From positions 1,054,001 to 1,118,000 of the forward strand of contig NC_013082.1 of the NCBI RefSeq assembly GCF_000142805.1: 64,000 nucleotides of DNA, read 5' to 3'. How positions within the stretch are numbered: the stretch's first letter is position 1; each line of letters starts with the position of its first letter. The stretch comes from Lachancea thermotolerans CBS 6340 (Eukaryota > Ascomycota > Saccharomycetes > Saccharomycetales > Saccharomycetaceae). The translations under genes were made by a program, and so were the position numbers. The notes below the pieces were generated by a model. That model did no database searches, was not told the DNA's origin, and was given only the letters and a program-made list of their open reading frames with translations. Shown piece by piece: positions 17,465 through 26,515 of this stretch.

Positions 17465-18784
17465 CTAATTGTTTTTCTTCCCGGTTTCAACGGTTTTGGG
17501 CTTCCTCAGGCTGAGATACAGCACAACGAAGAGAACCCAGACAGTTATAACCGAATAAATGGACGTAAGATACACCCAAGAGTTGGTAATGTCCCAACTT
17601 CTCGGATATTCGTCGTTTGCAAGATGGCGTATTGCCCGTACGTCCTTTTCGGTGATGAAAGATAGCCCTGCTCTTTTGTAGTCAACCAAAAAGGTGAAAA
17701 TGCCATGATGGTCTGGGAGACTGAAATTGCCCGTGGTATAGTATTGCGCGTCGGAAGAGGTTTCACTTGGAAGCAAAGTAATGCGGTAGTATGGGTCTAT
17801 CATCCTTAGCTCAAACTGAACGTCATCAGAAGTGAAAGGGCCCCAAGATGAGCCATTCCACTCGCTAAATCCGATCTCATAAACAATGCTGTCCTTTACC
17901 TTATAAGGAGATTCGAGGTAACTCGCGCCACTAGCATGATGGTGAGTGAATCCCACCGATTTGAGGACCGCTTTTTCGCCAAATGTCCATTTTGTCAGTT
18001 CCTCCGCAAAGCGTCCGTTACTGGCTGAAAATTCGTCACTGAGAAATACTTCACTGCCAACCCATGCAAGGCGCGTATTATGCAAACTTTGAAAAGCAGC
18101 CGCAAGGTAGCCTTCAGAGCCTATAGTCCATTCCTCATTACTCTGTTTGCTGTCCAAAGTAAAGGACGTCTTGGGTGCTTGAAGGACAGGAATAATTAGC
18201 TGACGATTATCCAGAAGAGCTGCTGCACCCTTGTACACGAGATTGTAATCTCCTGGCGAAACCACGTAGTCATTGAGGGATTTCCCTTTCGTTAGGTATA
18301 ATGTGTTGTTTTCATCGCCATGATAATAATCATTCACGTAATAGTTTCTGGGGCTAGGGTAAATTCCCAATTGGTTCAGAAATGAGCGAATATTGTCTGA
18401 CAGACCTTCAGGCGAGGTGACAGTTAAAACTTGACCCCCAGAAGAAAAAAAATCGAGCAGGTTTTCCACCGATAGTTGTTTGTTGAAATGCCTGGACCTT
18501 ACAGGGTAAACAATCAAGTTATCATATAGCCTATCTTCACCCCTGAAGAGAGAGATAGGAGTCGAGTCATTACCTAATGCTCGGTAGGTCAATTCATGAG
18601 AGCGCTCTTTCAAACTATTGAAGAAGGTACTATAGCTGTCGAGTTCTGTAAGCCTTTGATCGTAAATAACCAGTGTTCTTGAACCGAATGCTGGCTTAGC
18701 TTCAACCAAGGTCAAAATGGGCATCACCGCGATGGCCATGAATAAAGTCCGGACCACATTTCGGAAAACGCCAACCACTCTCAT
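17465..18784 (-). CDS. WBP1: Oligosaccharyltransferase subunit Wbp1 (OST48)
   Basis: Essential subunit of the oligosaccharyltransferase that N-glycosylates proteins in the ER lumen. The 439-aa protein (430 in S. cerevisiae) has an N-terminal signal sequence (about residues 1-29, LFMAIAVMPILTLVEA), a large lumenal domain that begins with the family stretch GSRTLVIYDQRLTE, one transmembrane helix near the C-terminus (SIYSVITVWVLFVVLYLSL) and a cytosolic tail ending KKNN, a KKxx dilysine ER-retrieval signal as in yeast Wbp1. It converges with GIM4 and is divergent from a YIL002W-A-like gene. Confidence 0.97.
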   Translation of the reverse strand: MRVVGVFRNVVRTLFMAIAVMPILTLVEAKPAFGSRTLVIYDQRLTELDSYSTFFNSLKERSHELTYRALGNDSTPISLFRGEDRLYDNLIVYPVRSRHFNKQLSVENLLDFFSSGGQVLTVTSPEGLSDNIRSFLNQLGIYPSPRNYYVNDYYHGDENNTLYLTKGKSLNDYVVSPGDYNLVYKGAAALLDNRQLIIPVLQAPKTSFTLDSKQSNEEWTIGSEGYLAAAFQSLHNTRLAWVGSEVFLSDEFSASNGRFAEELTKWTFGEKAVLKSVGFTHHHASGASYLESPYKVKDSIVYEIGFSEWNGSSWGPFTSDDVQFELRMIDPYYRITLLPSETSSDAQYYTTGNFSLPDHHGIFTFLVDYKRAGLSFITEKDVRAIRHLANDEYPRSWDITNSWVYLTSIYSVITVWVLFVVLYLSLRKPKTVETGKKNN

Positions 18785-18933
18785 TGAACAAACTTATCTT
18801 ACTAGTCGTTGTAAGACTTCCAGACTTTTTAATATTCTCAAGTTTATTTGTATAGTTGGATAATTCAAAAAATTGAAATGAAGTCATGTGGAAAGTAATC
18901 ACTAACAAGTTAAGGAGAGGAAGCACTAAAAGC

Positions 18934-19182
18934 ATGGTTCATACGCCAGAGGAGAAGCAGGATCAAAACTTCTCTAATTCAGCTGGTTTTCTCGAGACCT
19001 TCAAGCAGCTTCAAGAGGGAGAAAAGACGGCTGAAAAGCTTGAAAGTATGCTTGACAAGCTTGAAGGAAAACTCGAAGAGCTACTTTCGCAGGCCGATGC
19101 TGTGATCCAAGAACCCCACAATAAGCCAGCCAACTCGAAACCAGAGTCCAGAATTGACGCTCAAGGTAAAACTTCAAATTAA
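18934..19182 (+). CDS. Small coiled-coil protein, YIL002W-A-like
   Basis: A 82-aa acidic protein similar in position and pattern to S. cerevisiae YIL002W-A (69 aa), whose function is not established. The start MVHTPEEKQ at 18934 matches the MTRDTPED start of that protein; an ATG 16 codons upstream (18886) in the same frame gives a basic extension and is less likely. The middle (FLETFKQLQEGEKTAEKLES, LDKLEGKLEELLSQAD) forms a clear heptad coiled coil. It lies next to INP51, as in S. cerevisiae, and converges with it over 19 bp. Confidence 0.8.
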   Translation: MVHTPEEKQDQNFSNSAGFLETFKQLQEGEKTAEKLESMLDKLEGKLEELLSQADAVIQEPHNKPANSKPESRIDAQGKTSN

Positions 19183-19201
19183 TTAACATGCGTGGCTTTT
19201 T

Positions 19202-22012
19202 CTATGTTGACTCTCTACGTACAAAAAAAGGCTCCTCGTCAGTGACAAAGGGGTTGACGGGTCGACTGGGGTTTATCATGAATTTCGTGGGGTCAACATC
19301 TAATAGGACCTTTACCTGTTTAGAGCTGCCTATCCACCACTTCTTTGCCGCAGAGCTTGGTGGCGGAAGCTTCCGGCCTTTTCTAATCTCAGGCGCTACT
19401 GGTTCGTCACTCTCAGATTTATCCGGAAATAGCTCCCCACTGTTAAGCACAGTAAAGCGCTCCTCGTCTGTGAGGTCGGAAAGCTGTTCTGTAAGCCTTT
19501 CATAGATTTCAGTAGCTAGTTTAGCTTTCAATTTCTCGTCGACAACGTTAACGGTAGAGTTGAATGTAGCAAACACCGGTCGATGGTCTGAAAAAATTAT
19601 ATTTTCGGCAGAGCCGTAGCTTGCTTGCCTCACCGAGTCGCCCCTACTCAATATTCTATCGGTCCATGCAGGAATCCTCAGTTTCTCGCTAGTGTCATAC
19701 GTTTTCGTGCCAGGGTCAAACTTATAAGTCGGTGGAAACTTGATCTCCATCTCATTATAATAAGGAAAGGACTCACCCGCTATCATTTGCTGGTTTAGCT
19801 GGTCCCTCTCAAATAGCGCTTCGTAATCGTTGCCAGATACGCGCCTACGCACTTCATCATTGGGCAGCGAGATCCTGTAATTAAAGTCTCCCATCCATAT
19901 AACAACATCATGATCTTTAATTGTCAGGTTTCTTGAAAATCTGATGTTCTTCACTATGGTCTTATAGTCATGGTGCCGCTGATCGACGTTTTCAAGGCCA
20001 GCCGCAAGATGTGACACGAGCAAGCAAAACTTGGTTGTCGAGTATGTAAAGCTAACAGCAACTGCGCCCTTGTTAGAGCTCATTCCCCCAAAACCTGTTT
20101 TCTTAACATCGCCTTCCAAATGCTTGACCTTGCCATACTCTGACTCGCTAATAAAAAGAAGGAGAAGTACGCCGCCTAGCTGACCGCCCCAAACCTGAAT
20201 GAACTTCTTGTTTCCCACGCTATTAAGTGTTCCTAAAATCTTTTTCTCCCAAAACTGTTTAGCATAAGGGTCAGTGGAAAGCATATGTCCTGGACTTAGC
20301 TCAACCACTTCCTCGAAACCAAGCACATAGACATCCGGCAAGTTTCCCATGTCAACTGAGGGAGGAAATAGCCAGGAGCCTATATCGTCGGGATACATTC
20401 TGCCGTTAACATTGAAAGTACCTGCAAAAATACTGATATTTTTCTGGTACGTGAATTCTTTCCTCATTTTCCTCATTAGTTTAGAAATGTGAGCGTGTAA
20501 TGGATCGTAGAGACTAACCCGACAGCTCGAACTGAAAAGCTTCCAGTAAACCTTTTTAAACTTATTCAGGTTTTTGAAATTGTCGTGATACAGCCGTCCA
20601 AGCCAGAATTTGTTGTCGTCCCATAGTTTGTCATGAGTGCTTAGAAAATTACTTGTGATCTCAAGGCCACCTAGCTCGGAGGTTGTGACTTCTATCACTT
20701 CCCTACTCACGCATTTCTCTACGAGATTAGGCCTTTCTATTGAATCGAATGCACTGATGCGTAAACAACCCGTTTGTGTACTGACGTAGATTCCTTTGGA
20801 GATGTCGTAAACAAACGCGCCAAACTCATAGATATCTTGTTTAAGGAGATATATTAGTTTGTGCGACTGCTTGATTAAAATGTCAGAACCGTATTCAACA
20901 TTGGTCAATCTGACGTCTTTGTTATCAGCGCATTTCCGGTAGGCGTTGCTTAGAATTTCTTGGGATTCGCTTTTAGGTTTTACAAGATTCAACACGCTTA
21001 CGACACCATACTTGGAGGCAAGTGCATCGAAGTGCTTATCAAAAGCTACCTGAAAACAAGCTGGATCTTCCACCAACTTTATTTTTTTACCATGTAATAT
21101 TTGACCCTCCGAAACCTCCCAGCTGAGAGGAACATTTCCGCTAGTTTGCACGTAAGCAAAAATGTATTTCTCATTTGCAAATATCACTTCGCTTTCGATG
21201 AAATTTGCGACGTGGCCTTGTTTATCTATGCCCTGTAAATCGAAAATGTTCTCCTTATTTTCAGTAGATATCCTCGATATGATTGTAAGCGTCATAGGCG
21301 CTGCAACGTCCGCCATCAAAATTGTCTTGCAAAAGCCCCTCACGACAAATGTTAAGAAGAGTGCGCCATCGAACAGAGATCTCTCTAACGCTGTAATTCT
21401 GTTGCGCAGCTGGGTGACCTCGGATATCATATTGCTGTTCCAAATAAACTTTTGATCTTGATTATCTATGGCATAATCTAAGCCGTTATTCAGGCCCCGC
21501 TCTTGTAAGGTATTGGACAAGTCAAAATCCCTCGAGTAGTAAAAAGAACCATCACTAAAAAGCTTCTTCAGATCCGCGCAAGGATGTTCGCTTGATACTT
21601 TATCAGTGCCATGGTCCGACAAGTCACTGAGCGCAAAGTCGAAACAATCGCTGTTGAGGCAGTAAAACTCCACGTTGAGGATTTGAAATATTGACTCGAT
21701 ATCTTCTCTCTGACCTCCCTCAATGACTTTCCATCTCGGAAAGGCAACTTTTTGGACATTGGTAATGAGGCCAAGAAACAGATAGTTGTTCACACATATA
21801 AGCCCTAAAAGACCATTGAACATGCTTGTTTTAACTTCCACAAACCCATGGTCGCTTAATGAGGTCTCATGCATCGATTCAACGACAGCAGTTGGCTGGC
21901 CGCCCTTGCTTTCTTGTTGAGACTGCGATATCCTGGACTTTTCTAGGACAAGAACATATCCGTTGGATAGAAGAGCTAGCGACCGGGGCTCTTTTCGGAT
22001 GAAAAGCTTCAT
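19202..22012 (-). CDS. INP51: PI(4,5)P2 5-phosphatase Inp51 (synaptojanin-like)
   Basis: Synaptojanin-type inositol polyphosphate 5-phosphatase that lowers plasma-membrane PI(4,5)P2. The 936-aa protein (946 in S. cerevisiae) has an N-terminal Sac1-like domain (to about residue 480) and a 5-phosphatase domain with FAGTFNVNG, WMGDFNYRI, PAWTDRIL and FSDHRPV. In the Sac1 domain the catalytic CX5R site is replaced: the stretch ISAFDSIERPN has Ala where the Cys should be, so this domain should be inactive, as in S. cerevisiae Inp51. The tail contains a Pro-rich piece (LPPPSSA) and an NPF motif (RPVNPFVTDE), the type bound by the EH proteins Irs4 and Tax4. Confidence 0.96.
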   Translation of the reverse strand: MKLFIRKEPRSLALLSNGYVLVLEKSRISQSQQESKGGQPTAVVESMHETSLSDHGFVEVKTSMFNGLLGLICVNNYLFLGLITNVQKVAFPRWKVIEGGQREDIESIFQILNVEFYCLNSDCFDFALSDLSDHGTDKVSSEHPCADLKKLFSDGSFYYSRDFDLSNTLQERGLNNGLDYAIDNQDQKFIWNSNMISEVTQLRNRITALERSLFDGALFLTFVVRGFCKTILMADVAAPMTLTIISRISTENKENIFDLQGIDKQGHVANFIESEVIFANEKYIFAYVQTSGNVPLSWEVSEGQILHGKKIKLVEDPACFQVAFDKHFDALASKYGVVSVLNLVKPKSESQEILSNAYRKCADNKDVRLTNVEYGSDILIKQSHKLIYLLKQDIYEFGAFVYDISKGIYVSTQTGCLRISAFDSIERPNLVEKCVSREVIEVTTSELGGLEITSNFLSTHDKLWDDNKFWLGRLYHDNFKNLNKFKKVYWKLFSSSCRVSLYDPLHAHISKLMRKMRKEFTYQKNISIFAGTFNVNGRMYPDDIGSWLFPPSVDMGNLPDVYVLGFEEVVELSPGHMLSTDPYAKQFWEKKILGTLNSVGNKKFIQVWGGQLGGVLLLLFISESEYGKVKHLEGDVKKTGFGGMSSNKGAVAVSFTYSTTKFCLLVSHLAAGLENVDQRHHDYKTIVKNIRFSRNLTIKDHDVVIWMGDFNYRISLPNDEVRRRVSGNDYEALFERDQLNQQMIAGESFPYYNEMEIKFPPTYKFDPGTKTYDTSEKLRIPAWTDRILSRGDSVRQASYGSAENIIFSDHRPVFATFNSTVNVVDEKLKAKLATEIYERLTEQLSDLTDEERFTVLNSGELFPDKSESDEPVAPEIRKGRKLPPPSSAAKKWWIGSSKQVKVLLDVDPTKFMINPSRPVNPFVTDEEPFFVRREST

Positions 22013-22120
22013 TTCGCTTAGTTCTCTCTATCAAGTTTCTATGTGAGCATTGCATGCTTAATCTTTTCCAACGACTAAAATAATATACATTTCCCAATTC
22101 CTTGATGAATCCAGTGGCGT

Positions 22121-23677
22121 ATGAGAATTGACGGTGACAACTTCAAAGAACTTTGCTATTGGTGTAGGATCGGAAGTGTCGAAAATGTCGATAGGCTCGT
22201 TTCGACAGGCGTGAACCTTAACCTGAATGATGAATTTGACAATTCACCACTTTTCCTGGCCAGTTTGTGTGGAAACGAAGAAGTGGTGAAATTACTTCTA
22301 AAGAGAGGCGCAGTATGTGATAGAGACAGGTTCGAGGGCGCGAGATGCATTTATGGCGCACTGACAGACTCCATTCGAAATATTTTGTTGGCTTTCGATA
22401 TTTCGAAGGCGGTCGATTCAAAGCAGCCTTTCGCGGCGCACCTCTCGTCACTTCTAACTGATCCGTCAATCAGAAGTCACGACATAGTTTTCCAATTCCC
22501 TGGGTTAAAGAACATTAAACTACACAAGTTTCTTCTAGCAGCTAGGAGTTCTTACTTTGAGGAGAAGTTTCAGGGGCCATGGATGGACAAGCATCTGATC
22601 AAGATGCCGGATTGGGTCCCTCAAAAATCTCTAGAGATTATCTCGAGATTCATGTATCTAGTCCCTATTTTGCATGAGCTTGGCCCTACAGAAACTGGTA
22701 TTGCGAAGAAATTTTGCAAAAAACTTGAACTTCTCGACCTTTTGGAACACATCGACAAAGCAAGGCATATCGCGGACCCTTCAGAAAAGTCAAAACTTGC
22801 AACAGAATCACAGTTTCGTTTTAGTGAAAGAGCACGGCACCAAATGCGTGCTTTCGTTGGAAAAATTATAAAGCAAAAGATATGCCTCCCAGTTGAACAA
22901 ACGGGCTCTTCGGAAAGAATCAAAATGCTCAAGAGTAGCGTCTGTATACCTGATGTTTTTGTTGCAGTGTGTGAGAAAAACAGACCTGGTTATCGTTGGT
23001 TCTACCCATGTCATAGATCAATCTTAGTTCGATCGGAGTATTTCAAAATTATGTTTTCATCAAACTTCAAGGAAGCGTCATCGTATTCCCAAACACCTGA
23101 AGGTACGGTTGACAGATCGAAGAACTTCCCTGTTATTTCGTTTCCATGTAGCGACTCTGCGGTTGCCGAATTGATACTTGCATACCTGTATTACGATAAC
23201 ACGGATATAAGTTGGGAATTTGCACTTGATGTGTTAGTGGCTGCTGATGCCCTTTTCACGGATAGGCTCAAGACCATGGCAGCAGTAGCCATAATGCAAT
23301 CCACGGAGTTTTTGAATCATCATTCTATATTTGAGGTCCTCTACGTCGCCTGGGACACGAGAATGGAAAGGTTAGAACATTATGCTGCGGAAGTGATTGC
23401 GAACGATTTCAAGTTCTATTGTCACGACCCTCGATTTGAGGAGGCGGTTATAAAAAGTTCTCGAAGGATTCAAAATCGGCAAGAAGCCGACACAATTGAG
23501 TTGGTGGACGACATAAGGTATCAATTGTTGAAAAAGCATAACGTAGATACTGAAGAATTTGAAGAGATCTCTTGGGATGAGGTCATTACGGAGCCGTCAA
23601 AAACCGTACTTTCACCTTACAATAAGGACATAGAGATGCTTGAGGCATTGTTAAACAGAATGGGATTAATTGCTTGA
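22121..23677 (+). CDS. Ankyrin-BTB protein, YIL001W-like
   Basis: Ortholog of S. cerevisiae YIL001W (513 aa; 518 here), whose function is uncertain. The N-terminus has ankyrin-type repeats (CRIGSVENVDRLVSTGVNLN, SPLFLASLCGNEEVVKLLLK). Two BTB/POZ domains follow: one near residues 125-215 (LRSHDIVFQF-like SHDIVFQFPGLKNIKLHKFL) and one from about residue 275 (PDVFVAVCEKNRPGYRWFYP, HRSILVRSEYFKIMFSS). This ankyrin plus tandem-BTB layout is typical of Cul3-type substrate adaptors in other eukaryotes and of Btb1-like yeast proteins; that role is inference here. It is divergent from INP51 (108 bp) and converges with IRC22. Confidence 0.92.
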   Translation: MRIDGDNFKELCYWCRIGSVENVDRLVSTGVNLNLNDEFDNSPLFLASLCGNEEVVKLLLKRGAVCDRDRFEGARCIYGALTDSIRNILLAFDISKAVDSKQPFAAHLSSLLTDPSIRSHDIVFQFPGLKNIKLHKFLLAARSSYFEEKFQGPWMDKHLIKMPDWVPQKSLEIISRFMYLVPILHELGPTETGIAKKFCKKLELLDLLEHIDKARHIADPSEKSKLATESQFRFSERARHQMRAFVGKIIKQKICLPVEQTGSSERIKMLKSSVCIPDVFVAVCEKNRPGYRWFYPCHRSILVRSEYFKIMFSSNFKEASSYSQTPEGTVDRSKNFPVISFPCSDSAVAELILAYLYYDNTDISWEFALDVLVAADALFTDRLKTMAAVAIMQSTEFLNHHSIFEVLYVAWDTRMERLEHYAAEVIANDFKFYCHDPRFEEAVIKSSRRIQNRQEADTIELVDDIRYQLLKKHNVDTEEFEEISWDEVITEPSKTVLSPYNKDIEMLEALLNRMGLIA

Positions 23678-23722
23678 ATGGCACTGTGTTGTTGTTCTAT
23701 ATAGAATTAGATGATTGATTTT

Positions 23723-24388
23723 CTATTTCTTTTTTTGGTGGTTTTCTGGGAGCCACGAAGAATCCATTCGTGAAACAGACCCATCAGGCTTCAGTTTTTT
23801 GGCATCACGACCATAAGAGGCGGATGGCTTGAAAAAGGTGAAGTAAGAAAAGGCCGCAATTAAAGCGCCAAGCACCATTTGAACGAGCATGAATTTAGGA
23901 TTGAAGAAAGACATTGGTGGTGGTAGGATCCTTATAAGGCTAGGGTTGGTTACGACCCTCATAGTTTCATTTTCTTTTTGAACGTAGACATCTGGTGAAA
24001 GCACATAGTCACCCTCTTTCAACACCAGTTTAATCACATGCTGGAATTCCGTGGTCCCGTTGACATCGACGTCAAGTGGACCAATTGCTGAAGCGCTTAT
24101 GTTGGCGGCATCTTCATTTTTTTGAACATCGTAAATGCGGCCCCCCAACCCGACTACGGAGACATTGAGGTCTTCTTTATTTGTGAACTTGTATTGGAGA
24201 GTAGCATTGTCACCGTTCTCAAATTCCATGAAGGAGGACAGCCCTCCGACATCTCTTTCGAGGCACTCATAAGTGATATCGAAGTTGGCATGAGGGAGAG
24301 CTTCTTGATTCCCCTCACCTGAGTCTGCTTCAGCTAGACATACACGCAGAAGTGCTAGAATCGATACTTGAATACCTGAAAACTTCAT
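23723..24388 (-). CDS. IRC22: ER TRAP-alpha-like membrane protein Irc22
   Basis: Ortholog of YEL001C (IRC22), an ER membrane protein related to the signal-sequence-receptor alpha subunit (TRAP-alpha). The 221-aa product (225 in S. cerevisiae) has an N-terminal signal peptide ([16 protein letters not shown]), a lumenal beta-rich domain of about 130 residues with several NxT/S glycosylation sites, one transmembrane helix ([21 protein letters not shown]) and a basic cytosolic tail ending NHQKKK. In S. cerevisiae it is the last gene before CEN5; here it is likewise the left neighbour of the centromere. Confidence 0.94.
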
Positions 24389-24718
24389 GAATCAAACCGC
24401 TGTGAAGTTCAACACTTTTGTTTAGAATAGTTTGTTGACCAACCTTTAGAGTACATAAATGTTCTTTTTTCCGAAATTTGAAACGAGATTATATATCCTT
24501 TCAATCACCGGAGTAAGTAGACGTGTCGTTAAAAAAAAGGAGGATAATCTCGAATACAGCGAAAATATGATAGGACCACGAAGGGCTATGGAAGGCTCAA
24601 GGACCTACATCAAGCTAGTAAACCAAAATAAGAATCTTTCAAGTTAAAGACCATACCTTCTGCCCTATCCTTTACTCTTAGTGAACGCATAAATATAACG
24701 TAAAATAAAGTTATCCAC
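24389..24718. other. Left centromere flank
   Basis: This 330-bp AT-rich spacer lies between the IRC22 start and CDEI and will hold the IRC22 promoter. A 62-codon frame at 24459-24647 has no similarity and looks random. Confidence 0.5.
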
Positions 24719-24842
24719 CACGTGATATAGAATCAGAATTTTAGTAACAAAAAGAATACAATATTTACTAAAATATTTTATATTAATGATGTTTTTGATT
24801 AAAGTTTTAGAAAGCTTTATGCTTGTTTTCCGAAAATATTTT
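24719..24842 (+). other. Point centromere (CDEI-CDEII-CDEIII)
   Basis: CDEI is CACGTGAT at 24719-24726, whose complement ATCACGTG fits RTCACRTG, the Cbf1 site. CDEII is the 91 bp from 24727 to 24817, about 84% A+T by my count, with runs of A and T. CDEIII is 24818-24842 with TGTTTTCCGAAAATATTTT around the invariant CCG at 24830-24832, the CBF3 site. The TATGCT preceding it departs from the S. cerevisiae TGTTTT start. Position supports the call: it lies between IRC22 and SGN1, the genes that border CEN5 (left) and CEN9 (right) in S. cerevisiae. Confidence 0.92.
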
Positions 24843-25044
24843 ATAGTTTAGTACAGAAGAAAAGATATCTACGTGGCATAAGAGTTCTATTTGGGTCTTT
24901 ATATTTTACTAGAAGGAAATGGTTTAACAATTGCTCAAATGTTGCTTGACATCCGTAACACAGTAAATTGTCAAATGTGCTAAAAAAAGATTGCTCAGCA
25001 TTTCATCCGAATGCCAAGTCACTATATTATAATTTCAAAGAAAC

Positions 25045-25482
25045 TTATGAATTCTTCTTGTATGGCTTCCTTCTTATTCCAGGAAGGTTTGTCCTCTTCT
25101 TTGTAACTTCAATTTTATGCCCGCATAACTCGGAGTTATTCAAATCAAGAGCTTGGTCCGCCGAACAGTCCTCCTCGAATTCGATGTATGCATAGCCCAG
25201 GTTGAAGGTTTTGCGATTTGTGAAGATAGTAACACGGTTTATAGTACCATAGAGCTTGAAATGGTCTTCTAACAGATTGATTGAGATATCCACAGGGATA
25301 TTGCGGAGAAATATTGAACGCGCGTCCGTTTTTCGCTGTTCCGATATCTCATTCTCACTTTTTGACACGACTTTACAAGATTGGGACTTCACTTTGTGCG
25401 GCGTCGAAGCTTGAATTTTTCTCGTGTTCATGTTCCATTCATTAAGATAGGTCAAAAGCTCATCCTGCTCCCTATTAGCCAT
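25045..25482 (-). CDS. SGN1: Poly(A)-binding RRM protein Sgn1
   Basis: Cytoplasmic RNA-binding protein with affinity for poly(A), linked in S. cerevisiae to translation initiation (eIF4G interactions) and stress granules. The 145-aa product is short compared with S. cerevisiae Sgn1 (250 aa) but has a full RRM from about residue 55 (SIFLRNIPVDISINLLEDHF, LGYAYIEFEED as RNP1) and a basic end RKPYKKNS. The N-terminus MANREQDELLTYLNEWNMN is conserved in kind. In S. cerevisiae SGN1 (YIR001C) is the first gene on the right of CEN9, matching its place here. Confidence 0.92.
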   Translation of the reverse strand: MANREQDELLTYLNEWNMNTRKIQASTPHKVKSQSCKVVSKSENEISEQRKTDARSIFLRNIPVDISINLLEDHFKLYGTINRVTIFTNRKTFNLGYAYIEFEEDCSADQALDLNNSELCGHKIEVTKKRTNLPGIRRKPYKKNS

Positions 25483-25638
25483 GGCCTTTTTAGCCGTTCT
25501 CGAGACGCACTGAGGAAGGTCGGCATTGAGGTGTCCATGACGTTCGCTTTATCTGACAAGACTTTTCAATAGTTAATTTCTTTACCAGATTTATATTCAC
25601 GTGAAATGGCAGGTTTAGTGCATGGAAAAAAATTTCTA

Positions 25639-25646
25639 GCGATGAG
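25639..25646 (+). promoter_or_regulatory. PAC element with adjacent RRPE-like tract upstream of NOP16
   Basis: GCGATGAG at 25639-25646 continues CT, fitting the PAC motif bound by Dot6/Tod6. Just upstream, GAAAAAAATTTC at about 25625-25636 resembles the RRPE motif (Stb3). The pair stands about 75-95 bp before the NOP16 start, typical of ribosome-biogenesis promoters in yeasts. Confidence 0.8.
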
Positions 25647-25720
25647 CTCGATGACTTTACCACCACATTCGAAGAAGCACAGCTATTGGAACCAATAGAC
25701 TCCTCAGATACTCGGCAATA

Positions 25721-26404
25721 ATGGCATCCGTTAGAAGAAGAAAGATGGCGAAGTCCTCTGTCAAGAAGGCTACAAGAAAGCTCAAGAATAGTGCCAGAAA
25801 GGTTAACATAACAGGCAATCCCATCATCGCGAAGAACTGGGACCACTCTTTGACACTTTCTCAAAACTATAAAAAGCTTGGCCTAAGATCCAAATTGCAA
25901 GCACCTGCTGGTGGTAAGGAAGCAAGTCTGGAAAAGGTCATCCCCAAGGAACCATTAGTAAAGAAGCCTTTCTCGGGTGACAGTGACGAAGAATGGGACT
26001 CCGACAGCGATAGCTCGGAAGGAAGCGTCCCTGAGGATGTCGTAAATGAGGAAAACATACCACTTGGCGAGGCACGCATTTTACGGGACAATGAAGGAAA
26101 CGTCTTGAAAGTTGTTTACGGAAAAAAAGCCAACGGAAGTGGTGACGAATCCTCAGTCGCTATAACCCCTCAAGAGACTGAAACAGTTAGGGAGTTGAAA
26201 GCGTTTGCAGCAAGACCGGTCGTGACAAAAGTGAGGACGCCGAGCGAAAGGGAGGAGGCGTGGTTGAAGTCTCTTTATGAGAAGCATGGGGATGACTATC
26301 GGAAGATGTTTTTTGATCGAAAGTTGAACATTATGCAGCAGACCGAGTCCGACATAAGGAAGAGGGTAATTAACTGGAAGCTTAGAAACAAGATTTCTGA
26401 CTAG
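25721..26404 (+). CDS. NOP16: 60S biogenesis factor Nop16
   Basis: Nucleolar constituent of pre-60S ribosomal particles. The 227-aa protein (231 in S. cerevisiae) starts MASVRRRKMAKSSVKKATRK, has the conserved block NPIIAKNWDHSLTLSQNYKK and LGLRSKLQAPAGG, an acidic Ser/Asp stretch at about residues 88-105 (SDEEWDSDSDSSEGS) and a conserved C-terminal region (REEAWLKSLYEKHGDDYRKM, DIRKRVINWKLR). PAC and RRPE-like motifs lie in its promoter. It converges with PMI40 (111 bp). Confidence 0.97.
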   Translation: MASVRRRKMAKSSVKKATRKLKNSARKVNITGNPIIAKNWDHSLTLSQNYKKLGLRSKLQAPAGGKEASLEKVIPKEPLVKKPFSGDSDEEWDSDSDSSEGSVPEDVVNEENIPLGEARILRDNEGNVLKVVYGKKANGSGDESSVAITPQETETVRELKAFAARPVVTKVRTPSEREEAWLKSLYEKHGDDYRKMFFDRKLNIMQQTESDIRKRVINWKLRNKISD

Positions 26405-26515
26405 CTTAGCGAGGTCCGCAAGCCGTGAATCTGTCACCGCGATTAACGCAGCAACATTTTAGCATAGGTTTCATAGAAAGCGCCTTATAAATATAATCTC
26501 AAATTACGGCATTAT

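Noticed and set aside
24459-24647. 62-codon frame beside the centromere
   Set aside because: No similarity, basic random-looking composition, and not conserved in kind with CEN5/CEN9 neighbours.
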